DNA of 64,000 bases from assembly GCF_003160695.1 (NCBI RefSeq), contig NZ_QGDD01000004.1, positions 1 through 64,000 on the forward strand, given 5' to 3'. The stretch is from Nocardioides silvaticus (GTDB lineage Bacteria > Actinomycetota > Actinomycetes > Propionibacteriales > Nocardioidaceae). The notes beneath the pieces were generated by a model. It was not told the DNA's origin. It saw only the letters and a list, made by a program, of their open reading frames with translations, and did no database searches. The position numbers were made by a program, and so were the translations under genes. Below are positions 1-15,629 of the stretch, piece by piece (within the stretch, counting starts at the first letter, position 1; every line of letters begins with the position of its first letter).

Positions 1-48
1 GCACGCCGCCAGCGTTCGTCCTGAGCCAGGATCAAACTCTCCATAAAA
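1..48 (-). rRNA. rrs: 16S ribosomal RNA, 5' end only (cut by window edge)
   Basis: The reverse complement contains the universal bacterial 16S start GAGTTTGATCCTGGCTCAG followed by GACGAACGCTGGCGGCGTGC. Only the first ~48 bases are inside the window; the rest lies to the left. The mature 5' end is placed just before TTTTTATGGAGAG by analogy with other actinobacteria, so it is good to a few bases. The gene is read away from the arginine operon, in the same direction as that operon. Confidence 0.97.
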
Positions 49-180
49 AGCTGAACCCAGCAAGAACCAAACAAACTAGCATTCGCCAGAATCATTTGAC
101 TTGCCAAAAACCACGAACACCCACACCAAGATGCAGATGCCGCACAAACAAATCACAACGACATAAATTGCATGACACAC

Positions 181-199
181 TGTTGAGTTCTCAAACATC
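181..199 (-). promoter_or_regulatory. rRNA leader boxA-like antitermination element
   Basis: The minus strand reads TTTGAGAACTCAACAGTGTG in an unusually AT-rich leader about 150 bases upstream of 16S. This matches the conserved GAGAACTCAA leader element found before actinobacterial rRNA genes and associated with Nus-factor antitermination. The surrounding 50-200 stretch is much lower in GC than the rest of the window, as expected for an rRNA leader. It encodes no protein. Confidence 0.75.
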
Positions 200-250
200 A
201 CACGCACACCGCGGCCGGCTCTCGCCAGGGCCCTCGGGGCAACCTGTGAA

Positions 251-279
251 ACTTTACCGGCGAGGCTTGGGGCCGTCAA
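251..279 (-). promoter_or_regulatory. rRNA operon promoter, proximal
   Basis: On the minus strand TTGACG (274-279) and TAAAGT (251-256) are separated by exactly 17 bases, a near-consensus housekeeping sigma promoter. Predicted start of transcription is near 244, about 200 bases before mature 16S and upstream of the boxA-like element, the normal layout for an rrn operon. Confidence 0.8.
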
Positions 280-408
280 CTCCGCGACATCAGTGTGTCG
301 GCGGGAGCTGCCGGCCGCGAAGCCGCTGCCGTGTCGTGGCACAGAGCTGACCAGGGACCTGTTGCCTCTCGGCGGGTTTGGGAGCCGCGTGCTGCGACGT
401 GGAGGAAG

Positions 409-437
409 TTATCAGCACCCCGGTGGTCCGATGCAAA
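409..437 (-). promoter_or_regulatory. Possible distal rRNA promoter with overlapping hairpin
   Basis: TTTGCA (432-437) and TGATAA (409-414), 17 bases apart on the minus strand, could be a second rrn promoter. The same spot carries an 8-bp inverted repeat (GCACCCCG at 415-422, CGGGGTGC at 438-445), which could instead be the terminator of the glycosylase gene that ends at 467. The sequence alone does not decide between the two. Confidence 0.4.
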
Positions 438-466
438 TCGGGGTGCACCTCCGCCGGGAACGGCGC

Positions 467-4377
<3,911 letters not shown>

Positions 4378-4890
4378 TTACTGATTCCTTTCGGCAAGGG
4401 CGAGGAACTTGTGGGCCAGGGCGTCGCCGCCGGCGGGGTCGCGACCGATCACCAGCACGGTGTCGTCGCCGGCGATGCAGCCGAGCACGTCGGGGAGCTC
4501 GACCTTGTCGATGGCGCTGGCGAGGAACTGGGCCGCACCGGGCGGCGTACGGAGGACGACGAGGTTGGCGCTCGCCTCCGCGCTCGTGAGCAGCTCGGCG
4601 CACAGCCGCGCCAGCCGCTGCGAGGACGCGGCGCTCTCGCCGTGGATCGGCGTCCGGTCGCCGCCCTCGGCGGGGACCGCGTAGACGAGGACGCCGGACG
4701 CGAGCCGGACCTTGACGGCCTCGAGCTCCACCAGGTCACGGCTCAGCGTCGCCTGGGTGACGTGGACGCCGCGACTGCCGAGCAGCTCGGCGAGCTCGGT
4801 CTGCGAGCGCACCTCGCGGCTGCCGAGCAGGTCGGTGATCAGCTGCTGGCGGGCGCTCTTGGTCATCGGGGTCAGGGCGCGCTCGCTCAC
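4378..4890 (-). CDS. argR: Arginine repressor ArgR
   Basis: A 170-residue transcription regulator: N-terminal winged helix (residues ~10-75, with T-Q-A-T-L-S-R-D-L recognition helix) and C-terminal arginine-binding oligomerisation domain ([11 protein letters not shown]). With bound arginine it hexamerises and represses biosynthetic operons, presumably this one through the palindrome at 10642-10657. GTG start chosen because GGAGGAGG lies six bases upstream; a later ATG at 4866 has no ribosome site. The start overlaps the argF stop (GTGA). Confidence 0.96.
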   Translation of the reverse strand: MSERALTPMTKSARQQLITDLLGSREVRSQTELAELLGSRGVHVTQATLSRDLVELEAVKVRLASGVLVYAVPAEGGDRTPIHGESAASSQRLARLCAELLTSAEASANLVVLRTPPGAAQFLASAIDKVELPDVLGCIAGDDTVLVIGRDPAGGDALAHKFLALAERNQ

Positions 4891-5789
4891 GGCGAACCTC
4901 CTCCGCTCTCGTCACGGCGCGCGTCCAGCCACGCGAGGACCGCCTTCTGGGCGTGCCGGCGGTTCTCCGCCTCGTCCCAGACCACGCTCTGCGGGCCGTC
5001 GATGACAGCGGCCTCGATCTCCGAGCCGCGGTACGCCGGGAGGCAGTGCAGCACGATCGCGTCGGGCTTCGCGTGCGTCAGCAGCTCGGAGGTGACGGCG
5101 TACGGCGCGAACGTGGCCCGCCGCGCCTCGGCCTCCTCCTCCTTGCCCATCGAGACCCAGGTGTCGGTGACGACGACGTCGGCGCCGCTCACGGCCGCCA
5201 CCGGATCGGTGGTGACCTCCGAGGACCCGAACGCCGGTGCGTAGCCGTCCGGACATCCGAAGACGACCTCCATGCCCGCGATCGCGCCCGCGAGGGCCCA
5301 CGAGTTGCCCATGTTGCAGGCGGCGTCGCCGAGGAAGGCGACCTTCAGGCCGGCCAGCGAGCCCTTGTGCTCCTGCACGGTCAGCAGGTCGGCCAGCAGC
5401 TGGCAGGGGTGGAACTCGTCGGTGAGCGCGTTGACCACCGGCACGCCGGCGTGCGCCGCCATCTCGTCGATCCGGTCCTGGCCGTGGGTGCGCCAGACGA
5501 TCATCGTGGCCTGCCGCCCGAGCACCCGCGCGACGTCGGCGACCGACTCGCGCTTCCCGATGCCGGCGAGGTTGCCCTCGACCAGCATCGGGTGGCCACC
5601 GAGCTCGGCGATGCCCGCCGAGAAGGACGCCTGGGTGCGCAGGGTCGGCTTGTCGAACACCATCGCGATCGTGCGCGGGCCGGTGAACGGCTGGTGCTCG
5701 AACGGCTTGGCCTTGAGCTCGGCTGCCAGCGCCAGCACCGCTGCCTGCTCGTCCGCGGTCAGGTCGTCGTCGCGGAGGAAGTGCCTCAT
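4887..5789 (-). CDS. argF: Ornithine carbamoyltransferase
   Basis: Transfers the carbamoyl group from carbamoyl phosphate to ornithine to give citrulline. The 300-residue protein has H-P-C-Q (ornithine/carbamoyl-binding) in the centre and H-C-L-P near the C-terminus. The carbamoyl-phosphate loop reads T-L-R-T at residues 49-52 rather than the usual S-T-R-T, a conservative but notable change. ATG at 5787-5789 overlaps the argD stop (ATGA). Its substrate comes from carAB in the pyrimidine operon of this same window. Confidence 0.95.
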   Translation of the reverse strand: MRHFLRDDDLTADEQAAVLALAAELKAKPFEHQPFTGPRTIAMVFDKPTLRTQASFSAGIAELGGHPMLVEGNLAGIGKRESVADVARVLGRQATMIVWRTHGQDRIDEMAAHAGVPVVNALTDEFHPCQLLADLLTVQEHKGSLAGLKVAFLGDAACNMGNSWALAGAIAGMEVVFGCPDGYAPAFGSSEVTTDPVAAVSGADVVVTDTWVSMGKEEEAEARRATFAPYAVTSELLTHAKPDAIVLHCLPAYRGSEIEAAVIDGPQSVVWDEAENRRHAQKAVLAWLDARRDESGGGSP

Positions 5790-7021
5790 GCGCCCTCCTC
5801 GGCGGTCGAGCCTGTCGATACCCCCGCTGAACCGAGGATCCCTGGCCAGACGGCGAGGAAGCCGTCGACGTCCTGGTCGGTCAGCACCAGCGGCGGCGCC
5901 AGCCTGATCCGCTCCGGGGTCGGGGCGTTGAGGATGTAGCCGGCGTCCTGCGCCGCTGCGACGACGTCGGCGGCCTTCGGTTCGACGAGGTCGAGCCCGA
6001 TGAGCAGCCCGGCGCCGCGGACCTCGGTCACCCGCGGGTCGTCGGCAAGGCCCTCGCGGAGCCTGGCCCCGGTCGCCGCCGCGTGGGCGAGCAGACCGTC
6101 GTCCTCGATCGTGTCGAGGACCGCGAGTGCGGCCGCCGCGGCCACGGGGTTCCCGCCGAACGTGGTGCCGTGGTTGCCGGGGTCGAAGAGCTTGCCGGAA
6201 CCTCCGGTCGCGATGCAGGCACCGATCGGGATGCCGCCGGCGAGGCCCTTGGCGAGGGTGACGATGTCGGGGGTGACCTGCTCGTCGACCAGGTCGGGGT
6301 GCTGGTGGGCGTACCAGGCCCCGGTCCGCCCGACACCGGTCTGCACCTCGTCTAGCCACAGCAGGGCCCCGTGATCGTGGGCGATCCGATGGGCTGCGGG
6401 CAGGTAGCCGGTCGGAGGTACGACGACGCCGGCCTCCCCCTGCACCGGCTCGACCAGCACGGCGGCGGTCCGCTCGTCGATGGCTGCCTCGAGCGCGGCC
6501 GCGTCGCCGTACGGCACGAAGACGACGTCACCGGGCAGCGGCTCGAACGGCTCGCGGTAGGCCTGCTTGGACGTCAGCGCGAGCGCGCCCATGGTCCGGC
6601 CGTGGAAGCCGCCCTCGGTCACGACCACCCGGGTGCGGCCGGTGCGGCGGGTCAGCTTGAAGGCGGCCTCGTTGGCCTCGGCGCCGGAGTTGGTGAAGAA
6701 CACCTTGGTCTCGAGGGGCTCGACCGCCGAGCCTGTCAGCAGGGCGCCCAGGCGCTCGGCGAGCTCGACCTGCGGCCGACTGGCGAAGAAGTTGGAGATG
6801 TGGCCGAGGGTGCCGAGCTGCTCGGTCACCGCCGCCGTCAGCCGCGGGTGGGCGTGACCGAGCGCGTTGACGGCGATGCCGCCGAGCAGGTCGACGTACT
6901 CGCGGCCGTCGGCGTCCCACACGTGGGCGCCCTCACCGCGGGTGAGGACCAGCTTCGGCGGACCGAAGGTGTTCATCAGCGCGCCGGCGTACCGCTCGGT
7001 CCAGGACTGGGTGATGGTCAT
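5786..7021 (-). CDS. argD: Acetylornithine aminotransferase
   Basis: PLP-dependent transaminase converting N-acetylglutamate semialdehyde to N-acetylornithine. 411 residues, class-III aminotransferase fold; the PLP lysine is in T-L-A-K-G-L-A-G-G at about residue 258. Start and stop overlap argB and argF by four bases each. The extreme C-terminus (V-S-T-G-S-T) is encoded by a copy of the 19-bp palindromic repeat at 5804-5822, so the last dozen residues look like an insertion-derived tail rather than family sequence. Confidence 0.96.
   Translation of the reverse strand: MTITQSWTERYAGALMNTFGPPKLVLTRGEGAHVWDADGREYVDLLGGIAVNALGHAHPRLTAAVTEQLGTLGHISNFFASRPQVELAERLGALLTGSAVEPLETKVFFTNSGAEANEAAFKLTRRTGRTRVVVTEGGFHGRTMGALALTSKQAYREPFEPLPGDVVFVPYGDAAALEAAIDERTAAVLVEPVQGEAGVVVPPTGYLPAAHRIAHDHGALLWLDEVQTGVGRTGAWYAHQHPDLVDEQVTPDIVTLAKGLAGGIPIGACIATGGSGKLFDPGNHGTTFGGNPVAAAAALAVLDTIEDDGLLAHAAATGARLREGLADDPRVTEVRGAGLLIGLDLVEPKAADVVAAAQDAGYILNAPTPERIRLAPPLVLTDQDVDGFLAVWPGILGSAGVSTGSTAEEGA
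5804..5822. repeat. 19-bp palindromic repeat, copy in argD 3' end
   Basis: GGTCGAGCCTGTCGATACC, a variant of the repeat found at 25200, 33449 and 63013. It lies inside the last codons of argD and leaves the frame open to the stop codon. Confidence 0.6.
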
Positions 7022-7968
7022 GCGCCGATCTCCCTGGCCTTCCGGGTCTTGGTGGTGACGCCGGGCAGCACCTGCGTGCCGACGCCCTCGTCGGTGAACA
7101 GCTCGAGCAGCACGGCGTGCGCCTGCCGGCCGTCGACGACGGTCGCGCGCTGCACGCCGCCCTTGACCGCCTGCAGGCAGGCGCCCATCTTCGGGATCAT
7201 CCCGCTCGCGAGCGTGGGCAGGATCTCCTCGAGGGCCTCCGGCGCGATCTCGCCGATGACCTCCTCAGGGTCGGGCCAGTCGAGGTAGAGACCCTCGACG
7301 TCGGTGAGCACGAGCAGCTTCTCGGCGCCGAGTGCGACGGCGAGGGAGGCCGCGGCGGAGTCGGCGTTGACGTTGAGGACCACCCCGCCGACGTCGGGGG
7401 CGACGCTGGAGACGACCGGGATCCGGCCGGCCTCGATCAGGTCGAGCACGGACTCGGGGCGCACCTTGGTCACCTCGCCCACGAGCCCGAGGTCGACCTC
7501 CTCGCCGTCGACGACGGTGCCGGTGGCCTCGGCGGTGAACAGGCCGGCGTCCTCGCCGGACAGGCCGACGGCGAGCGGGCCGTGCTCGTTGATCAGGCCG
7601 ACCAGCTCGCGCTGCACCTGGCCGACGAGCACCATCCGGACGACGTCCATCGCTTCCGGCGTGGTCACCCGGAGCCCGCCGCGGAACTCCGAGGCGATGC
7701 CGAGCCGGCCGAGCATCTGGGAGATCTGCGGGCCACCGCCGTGCACCACCACCGGCTTGAACCCGGCGAACCGGAGGAACGCGATGTCCTCGGCGAACGC
7801 CGTCTTCAGCTCGGGGTCGGTCATCGCGTTGCCGCCGTACTTCACCACCACGACCTTCCCGTGGTAGGCCTTCAGCCACGGCAGGGCCGCGGCCAGGGTG
7901 GAGGCCTTCTTCGGGTCGGGACGCCCCGGGTCGTGGAGCGTGCTCTCGATCTGGATGTCGTCGCTCAT
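7018..7968 (-). CDS. argB: Acetylglutamate kinase
   Basis: Phosphorylates N-acetylglutamate, the committed controlled step when acetyl groups are recycled by ArgJ. 316 residues, amino-acid-kinase fold: V-K-Y-G-G-N-A-M near residue 43, V-V-H-G-G-G-P-Q near 75, N-V-N-A-D near 195. It has the extra N-terminal helix (residues ~18-35) that in arginine-inhibited family members mediates hexamer formation and feedback, so inhibition by arginine is likely. The ATG at 7966-7968 overlaps the argJ stop; the longer open frame upstream is not used because it runs inside argJ. Confidence 0.96.
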   Translation of the reverse strand: MSDDIQIESTLHDPGRPDPKKASTLAAALPWLKAYHGKVVVVKYGGNAMTDPELKTAFAEDIAFLRFAGFKPVVVHGGGPQISQMLGRLGIASEFRGGLRVTTPEAMDVVRMVLVGQVQRELVGLINEHGPLAVGLSGEDAGLFTAEATGTVVDGEEVDLGLVGEVTKVRPESVLDLIEAGRIPVVSSVAPDVGGVVLNVNADSAAASLAVALGAEKLLVLTDVEGLYLDWPDPEEVIGEIAPEALEEILPTLASGMIPKMGACLQAVKGGVQRATVVDGRQAHAVLLELFTDEGVGTQVLPGVTTKTRKAREIGA

Positions 7969-9116
7969 GAGCTGTAGGCGCTGTTCTCGTGGACGTAGGC
8001 GTGGGTCAGGTCGTTGGTCCAGACCGTCGCCTCCGCGGAGCCTGACTTGAGGTCGATCGTGACCGTGACCTTCCGGCCCGTGAGGTCGATGGTCGCGGGG
8101 TCCTCCCCCGGGCCCGAGCTCCGGCACACCCAGACGTCGTTCATCGCGACGTCGAGGTCGGCGGGGTCGAACTCCGCGCTCGTCGTGCCGATGGAGGCGA
8201 GCACCCGGCCCCAGTTGGGGTCCTTGCCGAAGACCGCGGCCTTGAACAGGTTGCTCCGTGCGACGCTGCGGCCGACCTCGATCGCGTCCTCCTCCGACGC
8301 CGCGTTGAGCGTGGTGATCGCGATCTCATGGTCCGCGCCCTCGGCGTCGGCGAGCAGCTGCATCGCGAGCGAGGTGCACACCTCGGTGAGCGCGGCGGTG
8401 AACTCCTCGACGCCCGGCGCGATCCCACTGGCGCCGCTGGCCAGCACCGTCACCGTGTCGTTGGTCGACATGCATCCGTCGGAGTCGACCCGGTCGAAGG
8501 TGACCCTGGTCGACGCCCGCAGCGCCGCGTCCAGATCGGCGGCGGGCACGACGGCGTCGGTGGTGATCACGACGAGCATGGTGGCCAACTGCGGAGCGAA
8601 CATCCCGGCGCCCTTGGCCATCCCCCCGATGGACCACCCGTCCCGCTCCACGACGACCTGCTTGCTGACGGAGTCGGTGGTCATGATCGCGTGAGCGGCG
8701 TCGTCACCGCCGTCGGAGGAGAGGGCCGCGTGGACGGCGTCGACGCCGGCGAGCAGCGTCGGCCGGTCGTTGCGCAACCCGATCAGGCCGGTCGAGCAGA
8801 CGACGACGTCCACCGCGCCGATGCCGAGGTGGGAGGCGACCCGCTCGGCCACCTCGTGGGTGGTCTGGAAGCCCTCGGCGCCGGTGTAGCAGTTGGCACC
8901 GCCGGAGTTGAGGACGACCGCCCTGACCACGCCGTCCTTGACGACCTGCTCGCTCCACAGGACGGGGTTGGCCTTGCAGCGGTTGGCAGTGAAGACGCTG
9001 GCGGAGTCGAAGCGGGGGCCCTGGTTGACGACGAGGGCGAGATCCTTGCCGCCGCCGGCCTTCAGGCCGCAGTGGACGCCGGCGGCGACGAAGCCGGCGG
9101 GAGTGGTGACGCTCAT
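7965..9116 (-). CDS. argJ: Bifunctional ornithine acetyltransferase / N-acetylglutamate synthase
   Basis: Moves the acetyl group from N-acetylornithine to glutamate, closing the acetyl cycle; many members also use acetyl-CoA. The 383-residue precursor has the self-cleavage motif A-T-M-L with the nucleophilic threonine at residue 179, so it should mature into alpha and beta chains. No argA or argE gene is needed with this enzyme and none is seen. The ATG lies about 12 bases after a purine-rich GAAGGAAA and 52 bases after the ACT-protein gene. Confidence 0.96.
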   Translation of the reverse strand: MSVTTPAGFVAAGVHCGLKAGGGKDLALVVNQGPRFDSASVFTANRCKANPVLWSEQVVKDGVVRAVVLNSGGANCYTGAEGFQTTHEVAERVASHLGIGAVDVVVCSTGLIGLRNDRPTLLAGVDAVHAALSSDGGDDAAHAIMTTDSVSKQVVVERDGWSIGGMAKGAGMFAPQLATMLVVITTDAVVPAADLDAALRASTRVTFDRVDSDGCMSTNDTVTVLASGASGIAPGVEEFTAALTEVCTSLAMQLLADAEGADHEIAITTLNAASEEDAIEVGRSVARSNLFKAAVFGKDPNWGRVLASIGTTSAEFDPADLDVAMNDVWVCRSSGPGEDPATIDLTGRKVTVTIDLKSGSAEATVWTNDLTHAYVHENSAYSS

Positions 9117-9168
9117 GTTCGTGGGGTTTCCTTCGGGTGCGAGCCGGACCGGCCCAGGTCGAGCGGGC

Positions 9169-12088
<2,920 letters not shown>

Positions 12089-12116
12089 CTTCTGATCTTC
12101 CCGGTCCGCCGTCGGG

Positions 12117-13718
12117 TCAGCGGGTCCCCCAGGCGGGGATGCCGACCTCGCCCGGCGGCACGTCGGGCACGACGAGGTTGGTGCCGGTGCCGTCGGCCTT
12201 GAGCACGACGCTGGTGAGCACCTCCGTGCCGGTGTCGTCGACGACGGTCGCCGCGATCGCCGTGCCGTCCACCGACCAGGCGGGGTGGGCGTAGGGGCCG
12301 TCGACGACGAGCTGCGTCCCGCCACCGTCGAGGTCGAGCGTCCAGATGGCGCCCTCGGACTCGGCGGGCGTCGGCGAGGCGAGCAGCAGCAGCCGGCTGG
12401 ACTCCTCGGAGTAGTCGAGGTGGCTCAGGTAGCCGGCGATGTCGACCGGCAGCTGCTCGGGCTCCCCGCCGTCGACGGAGACCCGCCAGAACGTGGACCC
12501 GACGTTCTCGTCGTCGACGCCGTAGATGAGCTCGGTCTCGGAGATCCAGATCGGCGTGCCCTTCACGTCAGGCTCCTCGACGAGGAGCTCGACCCCGCTG
12601 CCGTCGGGGTTCGCGAGCCAGAGGCCGTCAGGGTCGCCGTCGGGGTCGCGGTCCTCGTTGCAGAGCACGGCCAGGCGCGAGCCGTCGGGGCTCCAGGACG
12701 GCCGGCTCGCCCGGTGGCAATCGCTCTCCTCGGTGAACAGCGGCCGCTCCTCCGACGACTCCAGGTCGACCCGGATGATGACGTTGGCCGACTGGTAGGT
12801 CATCGTGCGTCGGTCGGGCGAGATCGACGGAAGCCGGGCGTCGATGCCGGCCCTGGTGACCGGCTCGTGCTCACCGGTCTGCGCATCGACCCGGTAGACG
12901 CGGGAGACGCCGTCCTGGACGTACGGCGCCAGCATCACGTCGTCGGGCACCAGCGCCCCTCGGTCGTCCGGCTCCCCGCTCCCGGTGTCGGTCACGCTCG
13001 GGTCGTCCGATCCGGTCGGGTCGTCGCCGTCGTCGTCGCGGAGCAGGAGGATCCCGGCCGCGACCAGCCCGCCGATCAGCAGCGCGACGAGCACGACGAG
13101 CAGGAAGACCCCGGCCCGGCTGGATCGCTGCTCGTGGATCACGGGCGGCGGCGCGCCGTGCTGCGGCGGCGGCGCCGCATAGGCCTGCACGTCGACCGTG
13201 GGTCCGGGGTCGGGAGATGGTGGGGCCGCGTCCGCCTGCGACGGCACCGGGACGCCCTCGTCGGACAGCACCTGGGTGCCGGGGCGCTCGGCGGTCGAGT
13301 GACCGGGCACGATCCCGGGGGCCGGGCCGTTCGGCGCGGTCGGCGGTACGCCGGCGGGCAGGGTGCCCGCGTCCGCGCGGAACATCCGCACCAGCGAGTC
13401 GTCGACCTTGCCGAGCGCGTAGGCGAGCGAGGCCAGTGCCCAGCAGGAGCGGGTCGGGTCGTCGGTGCCGCGGTCCCGCGCGAGCGCTGCGCCCGCCTCC
13501 CGGATGGCGGCCTCGGGAGCCGCACCGTGGTCGAGCACGTCGAGCACGCGGCGCAACGCCCCCAGCCGGACGGCGTCGACCAGCAGGTTCAGCTCACCCA
13601 GCGACGCCTCGTCCTCGGCCAGGAAGTCGTCGAGGATCCCCCGGAACTCCTCCGCCGAGTCGAACACGCCCGGACCGCGGGCCGACACGAGGTCGCGCAA
13701 GGAGTCGTGGAGCGCCAT
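12117..13718 (-). CDS. Membrane-anchored TolB-like beta-propeller protein
   Basis: 533 residues, function unknown. Residues ~1-190 are a cytoplasmic helical part followed by a proline-rich linker; one transmembrane helix (V-F-L-L-V-V-L-V-A-L-L-I-G-G, ~200-222) is followed by an acidic D/G/S linker and an outside C-terminal domain with repeats of the type S-P-D-R-R-T and S-W-S-P-D-G-S-R-L-A, typical of TolB/WD40-like propellers. No N-terminal signal peptide, so it is a type II anchor. Possible role: protein-binding or envelope scaffold. An upstream ATG (13727) is an alternative start. Confidence 0.7.
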   Translation of the reverse strand: MALHDSLRDLVSARGPGVFDSAEEFRGILDDFLAEDEASLGELNLLVDAVRLGALRRVLDVLDHGAAPEAAIREAGAALARDRGTDDPTRSCWALASLAYALGKVDDSLVRMFRADAGTLPAGVPPTAPNGPAPGIVPGHSTAERPGTQVLSDEGVPVPSQADAAPPSPDPGPTVDVQAYAAPPPQHGAPPPVIHEQRSSRAGVFLLVVLVALLIGGLVAAGILLLRDDDGDDPTGSDDPSVTDTGSGEPDDRGALVPDDVMLAPYVQDGVSRVYRVDAQTGEHEPVTRAGIDARLPSISPDRRTMTYQSANVIIRVDLESSEERPLFTEESDCHRASRPSWSPDGSRLAVLCNEDRDPDGDPDGLWLANPDGSGVELLVEEPDVKGTPIWISETELIYGVDDENVGSTFWRVSVDGGEPEQLPVDIAGYLSHLDYSEESSRLLLLASPTPAESEGAIWTLDLDGGGTQLVVDGPYAHPAWSVDGTAIAATVVDDTGTEVLTSVVLKADGTGTNLVVPDVPPGEVGIPAWGTR

Positions 13719-13794
13719 GGCGCACATCCTGTCAGGAGCCCCTGCGAAACCGCAGTGAAGGCGCCGTGAAACCGAGCGGCGCGACAGTCGAGCC

Positions 13795-14799
13795 ATGGAC
13801 AACACCACTCCCTCCCACCCGACCGCGGCCGACCACGCGGTCGACGCGTCCGGACTGGTCAAGCGGTTCGACGACTTCCGCGCGGTCGACGGTGTCGACC
13901 TCCAGGTGCGACGCGGCGAGGTCTTCGGCGTGCTCGGACCCAACGGCGCCGGCAAGACGACGATGCTCTCGATGCTCGCCACCCTGCTGCCGATCGACGG
14001 TGGTAGCGCCCGGGTCTTCGGCGTCGACGTGGCCTCCGACCCGCACCGGGTGCGGCAGCTCGTCGGCGTCACCGGCCAGTACGCGTCGGTCGACGAGAAT
14101 CTCACCGCGGCGGAGAACCTCTACCTCTTCGGACGGCTGCTCGGCCTCTCCCGCGTTCACGCCCGTACCACCGGGGCCAACCTGCTCGAGCGCTTCGGGC
14201 TGACAGGAGCCGCCGACCGGAAGATCGCCCAGTTCTCCGGTGGCATGCGCCGACGGCTCGACCTGGCCGCATCCCTCATCGCGCGCCCGCCGTTGATCTT
14301 CCTCGACGAGCCGACCACGGGCCTCGACCCGCGCACGCGCGGCCAGATGTGGGAGACCATCCGCGAGCTGGTCGCTCAGGGATCGACCATCCTGCTCACG
14401 ACCCAGTACCTCGACGAGGCCGACCAGCTCGCCGACCGGATCGCCGTCATCGATCGTGGCCGCAAGGTCGCCGAGGGCACCTCCGACGAGCTCAAGTCCT
14501 CGGTCGGCAACTCGACCCTGCAGGTGCGGCTCACCGACCGCGACGCCGCTGGGCACGCCGCGACCGTCGTCGAGAGGGTGCTGGGCGAGTCGCCGGTGCT
14601 CACCCCGGAGGCCGGCGGTCTGAGCATCGCGCTGCCCGACCCCAACCGCGCGGCCGACGTCCTCATCGCTCTGCGGGAGGCGGCCCTCACCATCAACACG
14701 GCCGCGGTCCAGCAACCAACACTCGACGAGGTCTTCCTGGCCCTGACCGGCCACCACAGCGAGCACGACACCGACATCGAGAACGAGGAGGTGGCCTGA
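13795..14799 (+). CDS. ABC transporter ATP-binding protein, daunorubicin-resistance (DrrA) type
   Basis: 334 residues with one ATPase domain: Walker A G-P-N-G-A-G-K-T (~49-56), signature F-S-G-G-M (~149), Walker B L-I-F-L-D-E-P and switch histidine replaced by Q in L-L-T-T-Q-Y, a common DrrA trait. The C-terminal ~90 residues form the DrrA regulatory extension. It powers the permease encoded next. Such pairs export hydrophobic drugs or lipids; the substrate is not predictable. Confidence 0.9.
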   Translation: MDNTTPSHPTAADHAVDASGLVKRFDDFRAVDGVDLQVRRGEVFGVLGPNGAGKTTMLSMLATLLPIDGGSARVFGVDVASDPHRVRQLVGVTGQYASVDENLTAAENLYLFGRLLGLSRVHARTTGANLLERFGLTGAADRKIAQFSGGMRRRLDLAASLIARPPLIFLDEPTTGLDPRTRGQMWETIRELVAQGSTILLTTQYLDEADQLADRIAVIDRGRKVAEGTSDELKSSVGNSTLQVRLTDRDAAGHAATVVERVLGESPVLTPEAGGLSIALPDPNRAADVLIALREAALTINTAAVQQPTLDEVFLALTGHHSEHDTDIENEEVA

Positions 14800-15629
14800 T
14801 GGCGACCCAGACCCTGCTCCCCCCGACCGACGCCGCTCCCTCGGCGCCCGCGCTGTCGGCGCGGCCATCACTCCGCGAGACCGTCAACCAGACGCTCGCC
14901 ATGGCGTGGCGGGCGACCAAGAAGATGCGCCGGAACCCCGAGCAGTTCTTCGACGTGACGCTGCAGCCGCTGTTGTTCACCGCGATGTTCGCCTACATCT
15001 TCGGCGGCGCGATCTCGGGCAGTGTCAGCGACTACCTGCCGATCGTCATCCCCGGCATCCTCGCCCAGACCGCTCTGACGACCTGCATGGCGATGGGCAC
15101 CCAGCTGCGCGAGGACATGGACAAGGGCGTCTTCGACCGGTTCCGGTCACTGCCGATCGCCCGGATCGCGCCGCTCGCCGGGCCGGCGCTCGCCGACGTC
15201 ATCCGCTACACGATCGCCTCGACCCTGACCATCCTGGTCGGCCTGGCGATGGGCTTCCGGCCCGGCGGTGGCGTGCTCGGCACCATCGGCGGCTGGGCGC
15301 TGACGATCTTCGCCGCGTGGTCGCTCGCGTGGATCTTCACCTGGCTCGGCACCGTCGCCCGCTCGGCCCAGGCGGTTCAGGGGATCTCGCTGATGATCAT
15401 GTTCCCGCTCACGTTCCTGTCCAACGCGTTCGTGCCGGCCGAGACGCTGCCCGGCTGGCTCGAGGCGTTCGTCAACGTCAACCCGGTCTCGCACGTCGTC
15501 ACCGCCTGCCGTGACCTCATCAACGACGGCGCGCTGACGGCCGAGGTCGGCTGGGCCGTCCTCGGTTGCCTGGTCGTGGTGGCGGTCTTCGCACCGCTCG
15601 CGGTGCGGTCCTACTCGAAGAAGATCTAG
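14799..15629 (+). CDS. ABC transporter permease, DrrB type
   Basis: 276 residues with an ABC-2 membrane domain of six predicted transmembrane segments (first at about residues 50-70) and the conserved stretch ending in L-S-N-A-F-V-P-A-E-T-L-P before the last helices. The ATG overlaps the ATPase stop (TGATG), so the two subunits are coupled. Its own TAG stop (15627-15629) overlaps the TAG stop of the convergent regulator gene in the palindrome CTAG. Confidence 0.9.
   Translation: MATQTLLPPTDAAPSAPALSARPSLRETVNQTLAMAWRATKKMRRNPEQFFDVTLQPLLFTAMFAYIFGGAISGSVSDYLPIVIPGILAQTALTTCMAMGTQLREDMDKGVFDRFRSLPIARIAPLAGPALADVIRYTIASTLTILVGLAMGFRPGGGVLGTIGGWALTIFAAWSLAWIFTWLGTVARSAQAVQGISLMIMFPLTFLSNAFVPAETLPGWLEAFVNVNPVSHVVTACRDLINDGALTAEVGWAVLGCLVVVAVFAPLAVRSYSKKI

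Noticed and set aside
415..445. Hairpin after mpg as a definite terminator
   Set aside because: No T tract and it overlaps a possible rrn promoter; kept only as an ambiguous feature.
6715..6735. Repeat-like GGTCGAGCC string inside argD
   Set aside because: Encodes ordinary conserved ArgD residues and lacks the palindrome; taken as chance similarity.
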